Positions 25,523 through 34,557 are shown, counted from the first letter of the stretch. The stretch is DNA of 64,000 bases from Planctomycetaceae bacterium (GCA_002709045.1 PAPJ01000012.1:248001-312000); one strand, 5' to 3'. Translations and numbers: made by a program. The notes: generated by a model not told the origin, from the sequence alone.

Positions 25523-26428
25523 ATGGCAATTCCTCAAAAAAGTTTACTCTCGCTGGGATCTAATCTCGGGAATCGTAAAAAAAATTTAGGTGATGCTGTG
25601 GCAAAAATCCAACAATTGCCCGGTGTGCTCTCTGTCCGTGTCAGCCGTTTTCGCGAGTCAAAACCTGTAGGTGGTCCTCAAGGCCAGCAGACCTTTTTTA
25701 ATGCCGCCGCGGAAATTTTAACCCTCCTTCCGGTCGAAACGCTACTAGCCGAGATGCAAAAAATTGAAGCCGAATTGGGACGTAAACGACAAGCTCGCTG
25801 GGATGCCCGAACCATCGATATTGATATCCTGACTTTCGATGACATGATTATCAGTTCACCCGAACTCGTGCTACCACATCCGCGAATGGCTCTTCGCCGG
25901 TTTGTTCTGGAGCCTGTTTGTGATCTGGCCGGGCAGCAGCTTCATCCCGAAACTGGCTGGATGTATCAGCGGCATTTGGATCACCTGCGACTGGCCGGGA
26001 ACTATGCATTGATGATTAACCTAACCGATATAGGGCCACATGATTGCTTAGCCAGTCTTGCTCATAGTGAAGCTGTCCTTCTCGCACCGCCACTGCCGAT
26101 TGCTCAGACAGAAGTAGAGCTTGCTGACAACTTTAACGCTCTCAAACAATGGGGTGCACAGCAGCAATTTGTACTCTGCAATTATTCGCCGCGAGAAAGC
26201 CTACTCCACCATCCTGAATGGCTCACCACCATTGAAAAGCTTGAGAAGTCAGTACTGACACCAAGACTACTCGTAATTCTTACTGACAACATTCATAATG
26301 AGTCGCGACACCAGTGGCTGACGAAAATAATGCCCAACGACATAGTTACCCCCTGGTTATTTCTGGACAACTTCAAAAAAGATACTCTAATTCAGGAATT
26401 GCTGGCACTGACGACATGCCACCTTTAA
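25523..26428 (+). CDS. folK: 2-amino-4-hydroxy-6-hydroxymethyldihydropteridine pyrophosphokinase with C-terminal extension
   Basis: Residues 1-160 are a typical HPPK domain: LSLGSNLGNRKKNL, SRFRESKPVGGPQGQQTFFN, and the signature RWDARTIDIDIL, followed by LPHPRMALRRFVLEPV. HPPK pyrophosphorylates the pterin precursor in folate synthesis. The remaining 140 residues are an unassigned domain beginning about NYALMINLTDIGPHDCL; in some phyla HPPK is fused to a deoxynucleoside-kinase domain, but no P-loop is visible here. ATG 25523 fits the family start; ATG 25511 is possible and neither has a clear ribosome site. It is followed 25 bases later by panC. Confidence 0.92.
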   Translation: MAIPQKSLLSLGSNLGNRKKNLGDAVAKIQQLPGVLSVRVSRFRESKPVGGPQGQQTFFNAAAEILTLLPVETLLAEMQKIEAELGRKRQARWDARTIDIDILTFDDMIISSPELVLPHPRMALRRFVLEPVCDLAGQQLHPETGWMYQRHLDHLRLAGNYALMINLTDIGPHDCLASLAHSEAVLLAPPLPIAQTEVELADNFNALKQWGAQQQFVLCNYSPRESLLHHPEWLTTIEKLEKSVLTPRLLVILTDNIHNESRHQWLTKIMPNDIVTPWLFLDNFKKDTLIQELLALTTCHL

Positions 26429-26453
26429 ACTCTATCACACACGGGAAATTTTT

Positions 26454-27302
26454 ATGGCTCCTGTCCTTCTTACTGATCCGGCGCAGATACTTGAGCTTGT
26501 TGAAGAACAACACCGTCAGGGAAAGCGGGTCGGTCTGGTTCCCACGATGGGAGCATTGCACGCAGGGCATTTGAGTCTTGTTCAACAATCGAACATTGAT
26601 ACGGACTTTACTGTTGTCACCATCTTTGTAAATCCAACACAATTTGGCGCGGATGAAGATTTAGAAAAGTATCCCCAAGATCTGGATTTGGACATAAGAC
26701 AACTAAGTACTCACAACGTTGATGCAATATTTGCTCCGACTAGAGAAACAATGTACCCGCCCGGTAGTAGCACAAGCATCCTCCCGCCGGAAGTGGCAAA
26801 GCCCTTTGAGGGTCAATTACGACCAGGCCATTTTGAAGGTGTGGCGACTATTGTTCTTAAGCTGTTCAATCTGATTCCGGCCAATGTGGCTTTTTTTGGT
26901 CAAAAAGATTACCAGCAAACAAGGGTTATCGGCCAAATGATTGAAGATTTGAATATCCCCATCGAAATAAAAATCTGTCCTGTTATTCGCGAACCTGATG
27001 GCCTGGCTTTAAGTAGCAGAAATGCCTATCTTTCTCCAGCAGAACGAGAACAGGCCGTAGCTCTATCCAAAGCATTATTTCAGATTGAGTCGCTTGTCCA
27101 GGAAGGGCAGCGGGACTGTGCAGAGTTATTAATGGCAGCAAAAAAAATACTTGCTGATGCGTCAATTCATGAGATAGATTATGTTGCACTCGTTGATAAA
27201 CAGAATCTTTCGCCTGTCAGGCAAGTCCATAGCAATGCGATTGCTATGGCTGCCGTTTATATAGGCGGAACCAGACTTATCGACAATATAATTTTGAGCT
27301 AA
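26454..27302 (+). CDS. panC: Pantoate--beta-alanine ligase
   Basis: The 282-residue protein has standard length and motifs of the pantothenate synthetase family: VPTMGALHAGHLSLV (HIGH-like nucleotide-binding motif), FVNPTQFGADEDLEKYP, FEGVATIVLKLFNLI, FFGQKDYQQTRVI, REPDGLALSSRNAYL. It joins pantoate and beta-alanine with ATP to form pantothenate for coenzyme A. It lies between folK and lgt with short gaps, a likely three-gene operon. Confidence 0.97.
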   Translation: MAPVLLTDPAQILELVEEQHRQGKRVGLVPTMGALHAGHLSLVQQSNIDTDFTVVTIFVNPTQFGADEDLEKYPQDLDLDIRQLSTHNVDAIFAPTRETMYPPGSSTSILPPEVAKPFEGQLRPGHFEGVATIVLKLFNLIPANVAFFGQKDYQQTRVIGQMIEDLNIPIEIKICPVIREPDGLALSSRNAYLSPAEREQAVALSKALFQIESLVQEGQRDCAELLMAAKKILADASIHEIDYVALVDKQNLSPVRQVHSNAIAMAAVYIGGTRLIDNIILS

Positions 27303-27328
27303 TTACCTCTGCTGCGGCGTAGCCTGGT

Positions 27329-28687
27329 ATGCAACAGACTTTAATCAACATCCCACATGAGCTTGGCCCCTTGCCTTTATTTGGTTTTGGCTGGGCACTG
27401 ATTTGCTGGGCAATCTTCGGCGGCGTCTGGCTCACTCGCTTCTACATGCAATCTGCAAAACAAAAGCTGGAGGGTGTAGGGCAGCCCTTAATGCCTATCC
27501 TTGTGATCGGGCTGATTATTGCATTTGTTATTCCTTTCATCGAACCACAGGATTCGGAAGGGCCAACCGGTGTTCAAATCCGTGGATATGGATTTTTTGT
27601 ACTGCTGGGAGTTTCAAGTGGCATCTTGATTGCCTCCATTCAGTCCAGGCGTCAGGGAGTACACCCGGATGTCGTCTTTACAATGACGCTATTTTTATTT
27701 CTGGGTGGGGTTTTGGGGGGGCGTATTTGGTACGTCGCTCAAAAATGGAATGATTTTGCTGTTCAGCAAAACGGCATTATCTCCTGGGGGGATACACTGC
27801 CTAAGATTCTTAAATTTACCGAGGGCGGACTTGTGGTGTACGGCGCATTTGTAGGCGGCCTGATCGGTTGTTCATTTTTTTTGATTCGACGAAAATTACC
27901 AAAATTGGCAACTCTCGATTTAATCGCTCCTGCGCTAGCTCTGGGCATGTTCTGCGGCCGGCTGGGCTGTTTCATGAATGGATGCTGTTACGGCGGAGTG
28001 TGTGATGACAATCTATGGGGAGTTCAGTTCCCGGCCGCCAGTCCGCCCTACATGCGACATCTAGATCAAGGCCTCTTGTTTGAACAAGCGTTACAAAAAA
28101 AAGATCTGGGGTTAACCGCCGTTTTTGAACATCGAAATCAGGACCGCTGGAAGGGTATGGTGACTTCTGTGCAGCCGGATTCTATCAGTCAAGACGCCGG
28201 TCTGGAGGTGGGGGATAAAATTAATATCGAAATGACCTTACTCAATGGTGCCTTTAACGAATATTTCGAAAAACAACTTTTTGAAGAAACCGCCTTTTTC
28301 CTAAAAGGAAAAAACGGCCTCATTGAAAATATCACCGTTGAAGATATGCCCCGCCGTTCGCTGAACGTTTATCCCGCTCAAATCTATAGCAGCATTAATG
28401 GCGGACTGCTGTGTTTATTATTGTGGGCATACTTCCCCTATCGAAAACGGGATGGTCAGATTTTAGCTCTGATTTTTATTCTCTATCCAATCTCCAGGTT
28501 TCTACTGGAGTGGGTCCGTTCTGACGAACTGGGACAACTGGGAACCCAGCTAACTATATCTCAACTGTTTAGTGTCCTCACCATGCTGTTTGGAATCGGG
28601 TTGTGGGCATATACCCACATAAAAAAGCGACCACTGGCCTACCCTACCCGGAAATCTCTTGAGTTGGCAAAAGCTTCCAACACATAA
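27329..28687 (+). CDS. lgt: Prolipoprotein diacylglyceryl transferase with a PDZ-like insertion
   Basis: The 452-residue membrane protein transfers diacylglyceryl from phosphatidylglycerol to the lipobox cysteine of prolipoproteins. Lgt hallmarks are EGGLVVYGAFVGGLIG, CGRLGCFMNGCCYGG (the arginine-containing signature) and ISRFLLEWVRSDE near the C-terminus. Between the signature and the last helices lies an extra stretch of about 100 residues, with a PDZ-like core (GMVTSVQPDSISQDAGLEVG, about residues 275-295). Typical Lgt has 260-300 residues. The insert would face the periplasm if the topology is conserved. It follows panC by 26 bases and ends near a terminator at 28747. Confidence 0.93.
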   Translation: MQQTLINIPHELGPLPLFGFGWALICWAIFGGVWLTRFYMQSAKQKLEGVGQPLMPILVIGLIIAFVIPFIEPQDSEGPTGVQIRGYGFFVLLGVSSGILIASIQSRRQGVHPDVVFTMTLFLFLGGVLGGRIWYVAQKWNDFAVQQNGIISWGDTLPKILKFTEGGLVVYGAFVGGLIGCSFFLIRRKLPKLATLDLIAPALALGMFCGRLGCFMNGCCYGGVCDDNLWGVQFPAASPPYMRHLDQGLLFEQALQKKDLGLTAVFEHRNQDRWKGMVTSVQPDSISQDAGLEVGDKINIEMTLLNGAFNEYFEKQLFEETAFFLKGKNGLIENITVEDMPRRSLNVYPAQIYSSINGGLLCLLLWAYFPYRKRDGQILALIFILYPISRFLLEWVRSDELGQLGTQLTISQLFSVLTMLFGIGLWAYTHIKKRPLAYPTRKSLELAKASNT

Positions 28688-28746
28688 TTTGACTTCTTTG
28701 TAGCCACATACAAAGATAGTTATTGCTCTGGTCTGTTAAAGATCGA

Positions 28747-28779
28747 GTACCCGATTTTTTCTTTTTTCGGGAACTTTTT
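28747..28779 (+). terminator. Probable terminator after lgt
   Basis: Arms gtacccga (28747-28754) and tcgggaac (28767-28774) pair over eight bases with one mismatch, followed by five T. It lies 60 bases after the lgt stop and 35 bases before the sigma-factor start. Confidence 0.5.
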
Positions 28780-28813
28780 CCTCCTCCTAAACATCCAAAG
28801 ATATACAGCGGAC

Positions 28814-29386
28814 GTGCCTCAAGAAGAACAAGAATTAATCCGATGCATTTTGGCGGGATCGAGCGAAGCATTTGATCAGCTCATTTCTCCATATCACGAT
28901 AGATTATTCAATACGCTTGTTCATATTCTGAGAAATTCGGAAGCTGCGGAGGATGTGCTGCAGGATGCATTGGTGCAGGCTTTTATAAAACTTAGCACCT
29001 ATCAGGGTAAAAGTTCTTTTTACACCTGGCTGTATCGCATTGCCGTCAATCTAGCCTTCAGTTATCGCCGACGTGAACGCCCAATGATTTCTATGGATAG
29101 CCAAAAAAACGAGTTCGGTCAGGAGCCGGTATCCACTCTTGATTCTGTAGATGCAGATAGTCTGCGAGCTGAACGTGCTGCATTGCTGCATACGGCAATC
29201 GGCGAACTCCCTGAGGATTTTCGTGCGGTAATTGTCCTCCGCGAAATTGACGGCTGTGATTACGAGACAATTGGAGAGATTTTAAATATCAGTCCGGGAA
29301 CTGTTCGAAGCCGAATTCATCGAGGACGACTTCAACTTCGTGAAAAACTAATTCCTCTTTTCAAAGAACATTCACCTACGACATGA
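28814..29386 (+). CDS. ECF-type RNA polymerase sigma factor (RpoE-like)
   Basis: The 190-residue protein starts at a GTG and has region 2 at about residues 20-85 (YHDRLFNTLVHILRNSEAAE, DVLQDALVQAFIKL, FYTWLYRIAVNLAFSYRRR) and region 4 at about 125-180 (AIGELPEDFRAVIVLREID, YETIGEILNISPGTVRSRIH). It belongs to the RpoE/SigW-like ECF group. The downstream anti-sigma gene overlaps its stop (ATGA at 29383), so the two are translationally coupled and made in balanced amounts. Confidence 0.94.
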   Translation: MPQEEQELIRCILAGSSEAFDQLISPYHDRLFNTLVHILRNSEAAEDVLQDALVQAFIKLSTYQGKSSFYTWLYRIAVNLAFSYRRRERPMISMDSQKNEFGQEPVSTLDSVDADSLRAERAALLHTAIGELPEDFRAVIVLREIDGCDYETIGEILNISPGTVRSRIHRGRLQLREKLIPLFKEHSPTT

Positions 29387-30468
29387 GCGAAATCAACGAA
29401 GAATTAATCAGTGCATACCTTGACCATGAGCTTTCTACAGAAGAGCGGGAAATGGTTGAAGCTGCGCTTGCTCGAAATCCCAGACTGCGCCAACTTAAGG
29501 GTGATCTGGAAAAGCTGCACAATGATTTCGATTTACTACCGGTGTACCGCTCTGAAGACATTCAACACACGATCAGCCAGACGCTAAATCAAGCCAAACA
29601 AACGCCTGTCCTAACAACCCGCAAGGCAGCAAAAGAAACGACTTCCGGCAAAAAATTATGGCTTTCTGCTGGGATAGGTTTTACTGCCTGCCTGCTTCTA
29701 ACCGTTACTTTGCTCTATCGGCAAAATAACGATGCCGAACAAATCGCAATGTCCGACAGCAGCTCCATATTGCCGTCAGAGAAAGTTTCAGACTTAGCTG
29801 ATCAACTATTAATACTGGAGGATCCTGAATCAAGCACTGCCGGCGAGGAAGGCGAAATGAATGATGCCGTGGGTGGCGTGACGGAAGACCTTTCGGCAGA
29901 GGTGACAACCAAAAATGATGGAGCTGGCGCGATGGCAGAACTTGCCGAAGAGTCAGGAGTAGAGACTAAAAAGTTGTTCGCTGAAGCTGATAGCCTAAAT
30001 CCCTCGGGTGCAACGGCACTTGCCCGAAATTCAAAAATGCAAACACAGATTAAAGCTGACCAGATAATTCATCTCTCAGTGACAAAAAATCAATTAGTGG
30101 AATTACTGGCAACACTCGATCCTCCCCCAACGCCAAGGCCCACCAAAGCCAAAATTGTTCAAGAAAGTATTCCGCAACAACGCAAGCCCGCTGCTAACAG
30201 AAGCGACAATCAAAGCAAACGCGAAAACCCGATCCTTGACCAACGGTCAAATGCTTTAGTCTTTACGGTCGAGCGGACTCCGGAAGAACTTGTAAAATTA
30301 ATAACCAGGCTGCAAAGCTCTAAATACCTGTCTCCGGAAAAAGCTACAAATAACACGATCACTAAAAAAACAAACGATCATTATGCTGATCTGGTTAAAA
30401 ACAAACCCGGCGAAAAACTACGGGTTTTGTTTCTCATTAAGGTCCAAGCAGAATCTGAAGCCGAGTAA
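29383..30468 (+). CDS. Single-pass anti-sigma factor
   Basis: The 361-residue protein starts with an anti-sigma-type N-terminal helix pair (EINEELISAYLDHELSTEE, about residues 3-60), without the HxxxCxxC zinc motif. A membrane helix lies near residues 91-110 (LWLSAGIGFTACLLLTVTLL). The extracytoplasmic part of about 245 residues is low in complexity and rich in Glu, Ala and Lys. It then has a possible partially ordered C-terminus (ALVFTVERTPEELVKLITRL). Inferred role: holds the coupled sigma factor at the membrane until a signal triggers release, perhaps by proteolysis. The rhomboid protease gene at 35914 is not linked to it. Confidence 0.85.
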   Translation: MSEINEELISAYLDHELSTEEREMVEAALARNPRLRQLKGDLEKLHNDFDLLPVYRSEDIQHTISQTLNQAKQTPVLTTRKAAKETTSGKKLWLSAGIGFTACLLLTVTLLYRQNNDAEQIAMSDSSSILPSEKVSDLADQLLILEDPESSTAGEEGEMNDAVGGVTEDLSAEVTTKNDGAGAMAELAEESGVETKKLFAEADSLNPSGATALARNSKMQTQIKADQIIHLSVTKNQLVELLATLDPPPTPRPTKAKIVQESIPQQRKPAANRSDNQSKRENPILDQRSNALVFTVERTPEELVKLITRLQSSKYLSPEKATNNTITKKTNDHYADLVKNKPGEKLRVLFLIKVQAESEAE

Positions 30469-30689
30469 ATTTGGTGTTTCCAACCGTGTAACGGTTGTTA
30501 GTTCCTGATTATCGACAGGTTTTCCCCACCGCCAACTTACCGGTCCAATCTTCTTTTAGGACTGTTTCTATAGAGTAAAACAGTAACTCACTTTGAATTA
30601 CTTTCACTTTTATTTGCAACTGCTAGTCTTATCTCTTCTCAAGATAAAAATCACCCAGTTAAACATTAGCGATTCAGGAAGATAGACGC

Positions 30690-31841
30690 ATGATGCAAGG
30701 CAATTTGTTTAATGATGGCGACCATAACGAGTTAGATAGCGATGCCACTGAGCTCGGAGATACTGATTTTCAGAGCGAGGAGCCTGAAGTGTCGGATTTG
30801 GAATTTAATTCCTCTTTCCAGACTGAATCAGAAGAAGCTAGTAACAGCGGCAAAACTATAAGCTCAGAAAAGGTTCTTGAAGCATCTGTTGAAGAAGTGT
30901 CTTCTGTTGACACTGCCGTGCTGGAAGAGCAAAGCTCGTTCGATCCCGAACTTGTACGTTCAACTTCCGAACCTTTTATTAACCAATGGGAAGCGCTAGT
31001 CAGCCAGACTAACTGGCAAAAGGGTGAGATCATTCATCAATGGCGTGCTGTTCTGATTGAAGCTGGTGCCCCTGTTCAGGAATACTCGGATGAATCCTGG
31101 GCAAAGCACCTTAATGGCACAGTCAGCGGTCAGCACGTCGGTCGATTACGTCGGGTGTTTCAACGCTTTGGCGATAGCTATCAGGAGTTTGATCATTTAT
31201 CTTGGACTCACTTTCAGGCTGCCGTTGACTGGTCAGATGCTGAAATGTGGTTAGAGGGTGCTCTGCAAAATAAATGGTCTGTCTCTTCCATGCGGGAACA
31301 GCGTTGGGAAGCGATGGGCGGAGCACCTAGCGAAAAGCCGGATGACAAGGATGTCATCTACGCTGAGCTAGACGAGGACTTTGTAGCGCTGTCTCCGGAC
31401 GAAGCTCCGATCAAAAATGATTATACTCCCGGAAATGACACGATTCGGGGAGAGTATGACGAAGCTTCCTCTGGTCCGGACTACGCCTCCGGTTCGGACT
31501 TTGGGGATACCGACCCTTATGGCATGCATGCCACAAATAGGCTTGAGCCGGCAGCTCGTGAATTCGATGGCACGGCATTGGAGGTGGCGGGCGATAGTAT
31601 TCGTCCTTTTGAAAATCTGGAAGAACTGCCGTCAGATCTGCAATCCACATTAGATGAATTCAAAATCGCGATTTTGCGCCACAAATCCACAGGCTGGCAG
31701 GAGGTTGACGCTGCTCAGGTCAGCGGTCACCTGTACGCTCTGATCCAAATGGTGGAACTGCCCGGCGAAAAGACTATTGTCCCAGCAACAACAACTGAAT
31801 CTCAGGAAGAAGCTTCTGAAGACGATATCGCTCCGTTTTAA
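30690..31841 (+). CDS. Acidic protein of unknown function, Trp-rich central domain
   Basis: The 383-residue protein has very acidic, low-complexity ends (residues about 1-90 and 220-290). A folded central region at about 95-215 reads INQWEALVSQTNWQKGEIIH, then WRAVLIEAGAPVQEYSDESW, VSGQHVGRLRRVFQRFG, and SHFQ-rich HFQAAVDWSDAEMWLEGALQ. It has a helix-turn-helix-like look and a high tryptophan content, but no named DNA-binding family is evident. No signal peptide or membrane segment is present, so it is cytoplasmic. It precedes a GNAT gene by 20 bases. The two adjacent ATG codons at 30690 and 30693 are both possible starts. Confidence 0.75.
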   Translation: MMQGNLFNDGDHNELDSDATELGDTDFQSEEPEVSDLEFNSSFQTESEEASNSGKTISSEKVLEASVEEVSSVDTAVLEEQSSFDPELVRSTSEPFINQWEALVSQTNWQKGEIIHQWRAVLIEAGAPVQEYSDESWAKHLNGTVSGQHVGRLRRVFQRFGDSYQEFDHLSWTHFQAAVDWSDAEMWLEGALQNKWSVSSMREQRWEAMGGAPSEKPDDKDVIYAELDEDFVALSPDEAPIKNDYTPGNDTIRGEYDEASSGPDYASGSDFGDTDPYGMHATNRLEPAAREFDGTALEVAGDSIRPFENLEELPSDLQSTLDEFKIAILRHKSTGWQEVDAAQVSGHLYALIQMVELPGEKTIVPATTTESQEEASEDDIAPF

Positions 31842-31861
31842 AATTTTTTTGGAGAATCGAA

Positions 31862-32791
31862 ATGTCCTTCACTATTCGAACCATGACGGTGGATGATCGC
31901 CACGAAGTTTCAGAGCTCATTTACATTTCGATAAATCACTGGTATCAAACGCACGGGTGCCAACCAATCTTTACAGGCGGTCCGTCGAGCTGCGACATAT
32001 TCTTTGACGTCTATGAAACGCTTGATCCAGGTTGTGGAGTCGTGGCGGAACATATTGAAACCGGGCACTTGATGGCCTCCTGCTTCTACCACCCACGTAA
32101 ACATCATGTCTCACTGGGTATTATGACGGCACACCCCAATCACTTCGGATGTGGTGCTGGAAAAGCCTTGTTACAACACATTATTGATTACTCGGAATCT
32201 CACAATAAGCCACTAAGGCTCACCCAAAGCGCGATTAATGTGGACTCGTTTTCACTATATAACAAAGCTGGTTTTGTCCCCCGTCATGTATATCAGGATA
32301 TGTTTCTTGAAATACCTGAAGCCGGATTTTCCCTGCAGCCCGAAGGATTGAACAACGTCAGGGCAGCAACCGACGATGATCTTTTACAGATGGCCGAACT
32401 GGAGTATCAAATCGCCAGAATTACACGAGAAAAAGATTATCGATTTTTGATTGAAAATAAGGCTGGTTTGTGGAGTATGTCGGTCTATTTCTGTCCCAAC
32501 GCAAAAAAAATTCTCGGTTTTCTAGGGTCCTGTGCACATCCTGCCACAAATCTACTTGGTCCGGGTGTGGCAATAAATGATGATGTGGCGATCGCCCTGT
32601 TAGCACATCAGCTCAATCAGCATCCAGGACAAATGCCTGTTTTTTTACTGCCTGTTGAGTCCGAAAAATTAGTCCGTACCGCTTACAGCTGGGGTGCCCG
32701 CAACTGTGAACTGCACCTTTGTCAGGTACACGGTGACTATCACCCCTTTGAAGGAATTAATATTCCAACTTTCATGCCGGAAACCGGCTAA
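31862..32791 (+). CDS. GNAT-family N-acetyltransferase, tandem domain
   Basis: The 309-residue protein carries an N-terminal GNAT domain (about residues 1-155): TIRTMTVDDRHEVSELIY, GIMTAHPNHFGCGAGKALLQ where FGCGAG is the acetyl-CoA pyrophosphate loop, and NVDSFSLYNKAGFVPRHVY. The second half (about 165-305) has GNAT-like order (AATDDDLLQMAELEYQIAR) but a degenerate coenzyme site, so it may bind substrate only. The acyl acceptor is unknown. It is likely co-transcribed with the acidic unknown gene upstream (20-base gap). Confidence 0.85.
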   Translation: MSFTIRTMTVDDRHEVSELIYISINHWYQTHGCQPIFTGGPSSCDIFFDVYETLDPGCGVVAEHIETGHLMASCFYHPRKHHVSLGIMTAHPNHFGCGAGKALLQHIIDYSESHNKPLRLTQSAINVDSFSLYNKAGFVPRHVYQDMFLEIPEAGFSLQPEGLNNVRAATDDDLLQMAELEYQIARITREKDYRFLIENKAGLWSMSVYFCPNAKKILGFLGSCAHPATNLLGPGVAINDDVAIALLAHQLNQHPGQMPVFLLPVESEKLVRTAYSWGARNCELHLCQVHGDYHPFEGINIPTFMPETG

Positions 32792-32805
32792 GCGAATCGA
32801 ACAGA

Positions 32806-34128
32806 TTAGAAGTCGTATTCGAGCCCTAGATAAGCACCGTGAAGCATCATGCTTCCGTCGGTATGAACCTTCGGACTCTCTGCAAGCGTGGCTAAGTTTT
32901 GTTGCCATTGATTGGACGGGAGTGATAGGCCGGTAACGGCAACGATGCGATAACCGGTGGTTAACCGCAAGCGTTCCGAACAGTGGTAGGTAAATCCCAA
33001 ATCAATTTGTCCTAGCGTGGCGGCTTCACTGGCTTGCAATGCTTGATTAAGTTGCTGAGCTGATGCTTGGGTGCCAGAGTAAGCGAACCCCTCCGGCCCC
33101 TGAACGCGTAACTGATGATCTATTGCGTTGGCAAAGATGCCGAATTTCACTCCCGTGTGAATCTCTAATTGCTGTTGGGGTTGCCAGTGCAACAGCGCTC
33201 CAACCTGGAAGCCAAACAAGTGGTTGTCATCCTGTCCGGCCAGTGCAATATCATTCAGCTGGAATGCCAGATCTTCGCTAGCTTTGAAATATCGGAAACC
33301 GGCCAGATATTCCAGCCTTACCTGCTCGCCGGTGGCCGTTCCGCCCCAATTCAGTTCCAAATTGTGATATTGAAAATCACGTTGAAGTAAAGCTTGTCCT
33401 CCACTGAATTGATTGGCCAGTGCGTCACCGGAAGTTCCATAATTAAGTCCGGAAATATCAAGCGTCGATCCAATAGCAGAAGATGAGTCTTCCATCATGG
33501 CAGAATCACCGGCTGTAAATAGGCCCCAGTAAACGAATTCGGCGCGGGTTTGATCTGGAAGTGGTTTACTAATCAAAATTTCAAGTCCACCGGCACTATC
33601 CATATCCGCGTCTAGCGTAGTCAACAACTGCCCGTCAGGCCCTTCTGCAAACGACCGCATTGGCGAATTGTCTTTGGTCATAACCAACCCACGAACATGA
33701 TAGTTCAGGCTGGATCGGGCTGTTTGCCGACGTTGATTTTCACGCCGATAGAAACGATCGTTATTTTCAACCGTACTGAATCGACGTTGATGTTGGCCAA
33801 TACCTGTCCAGTATGAACGTGACTCTGTCACTCCGTTATAAATCGGGTTGGCTAGAGGAACCGCATTACGTTGAGGTAATGGGGCCTGGCTTAAAGGGAT
33901 CAGTTGAGCAGGTGACTCGGGTACCTGACCTGCATGAGAATTAAACAGTGGTGTAATGTTACTTAACCGCTGTGTTCGCGCAACCCAATGAGACCCCTGG
34001 GAAAGCGGCCGCGCAGGCTCCCGATACGGATCAAAGAGGGTCGGCTCATGCTGTGAAATTGTCTCAGCAGTAAGCCGAGCCGCCGTTGCTGCTAACAGCA
34101 ATAACAAAGCTATGATAACTTGCCGCAT
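32806..34128 (-). CDS. Exported, probable outer-membrane beta-barrel protein
   Basis: The 440-residue protein opens with a signal peptide (RQVIIALLLLLAATAARL). The rest consists largely of alternating hydrophobic/polar stretches typical of beta strands (LEILISKPLPDQTRAEFVYW, YHNLELNWGGTATGEQVRLE, LGQIDLGFTYHCSERLRLTT) and ends with an aromatic residue (AYLGLEYDF), the classical barrel C-terminus. It resembles the planctomycete family of exported barrel proteins of unknown function. A 23-base hairpin lies 23-45 bases upstream of its start. It is convergent with the GNAT gene. Confidence 0.78.
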   Translation of the reverse strand: MRQVIIALLLLLAATAARLTAETISQHEPTLFDPYREPARPLSQGSHWVARTQRLSNITPLFNSHAGQVPESPAQLIPLSQAPLPQRNAVPLANPIYNGVTESRSYWTGIGQHQRRFSTVENNDRFYRRENQRRQTARSSLNYHVRGLVMTKDNSPMRSFAEGPDGQLLTTLDADMDSAGGLEILISKPLPDQTRAEFVYWGLFTAGDSAMMEDSSSAIGSTLDISGLNYGTSGDALANQFSGGQALLQRDFQYHNLELNWGGTATGEQVRLEYLAGFRYFKASEDLAFQLNDIALAGQDDNHLFGFQVGALLHWQPQQQLEIHTGVKFGIFANAIDHQLRVQGPEGFAYSGTQASAQQLNQALQASEAATLGQIDLGFTYHCSERLRLTTGYRIVAVTGLSLPSNQWQQNLATLAESPKVHTDGSMMLHGAYLGLEYDF

Positions 34129-34143
34129 TATGCCTGCTTATCC

Positions 34144-34173
34144 AATGCCTGAAAAAAGTCGCCAGGGCTGCAA
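34144..34173 (-). terminator. Terminator-like hairpin in the leader of the beta-barrel gene
   Basis: The arms gccagggctg (34151-34160) and cagccctggc (34164-34173) pair perfectly over ten bases with a three-base loop. Read on the minus strand, the stem is followed by GAC and six T (34150-34145), the form of an intrinsic terminator or attenuator, yet it sits 23 bases before the start codon of the gene reading in the same direction. On the plus strand it is followed by taacaaaaaa, which is not a terminator. Confidence 0.65.
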
Positions 34174-34557
34174 CAGCCCTGGCTAACAAAAAAGCAAAGA
34201 TGCGTCTGGTAGGGGGAATAGGCTTTGTTTGCTGAAATATAAAATCGGCGCGAAGACACACTATAAATTGTCTGAAAGCGCCAATAAAGCCAAGGTTCAC
34301 TGATTACCCTCGCTACAATCGTTACCGTCTGAATTACACGCCTCGCACAATATGCAGATCAGAACTATCTGCTGCAATCGGCATAACCTGCAAAATCAGC
34401 AGATTTGCGGAACTAGCCATTTACAGAGCAGTTAACCCGGATGATTATCTTTCCAGGCTGCAGTGTGCACATTCACAATACAGGTCCGCAGGGTTATATT
34501 TGAAAGCAGTAACAAATCTATTTTTGCCGTTTATGCTCCCATTAGGAGGTTACTATC
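34174..34557. other. Intergenic region between beta-barrel gene and small unknown gene
   Basis: Apart from the terminator-like hairpin at 34144-34173, the only structure seen is a set of competing short inverted repeats: gcagat (34354-34359) with atctgc (34367-34372), and atctgctg (34367-34374) with cagcagat (34397-34404). These cannot form together. A perfect ribosome site aggagg lies at 34544-34549. No other gene is evident. Confidence 0.55.

Noticed and set aside
34064..34300. 78-codon minus-strand frame overlapping the start of the beta-barrel gene
   Set aside because: It encodes no recognisable domain, covers the terminator-like hairpin and would overlap the true gene by over 60 bases.
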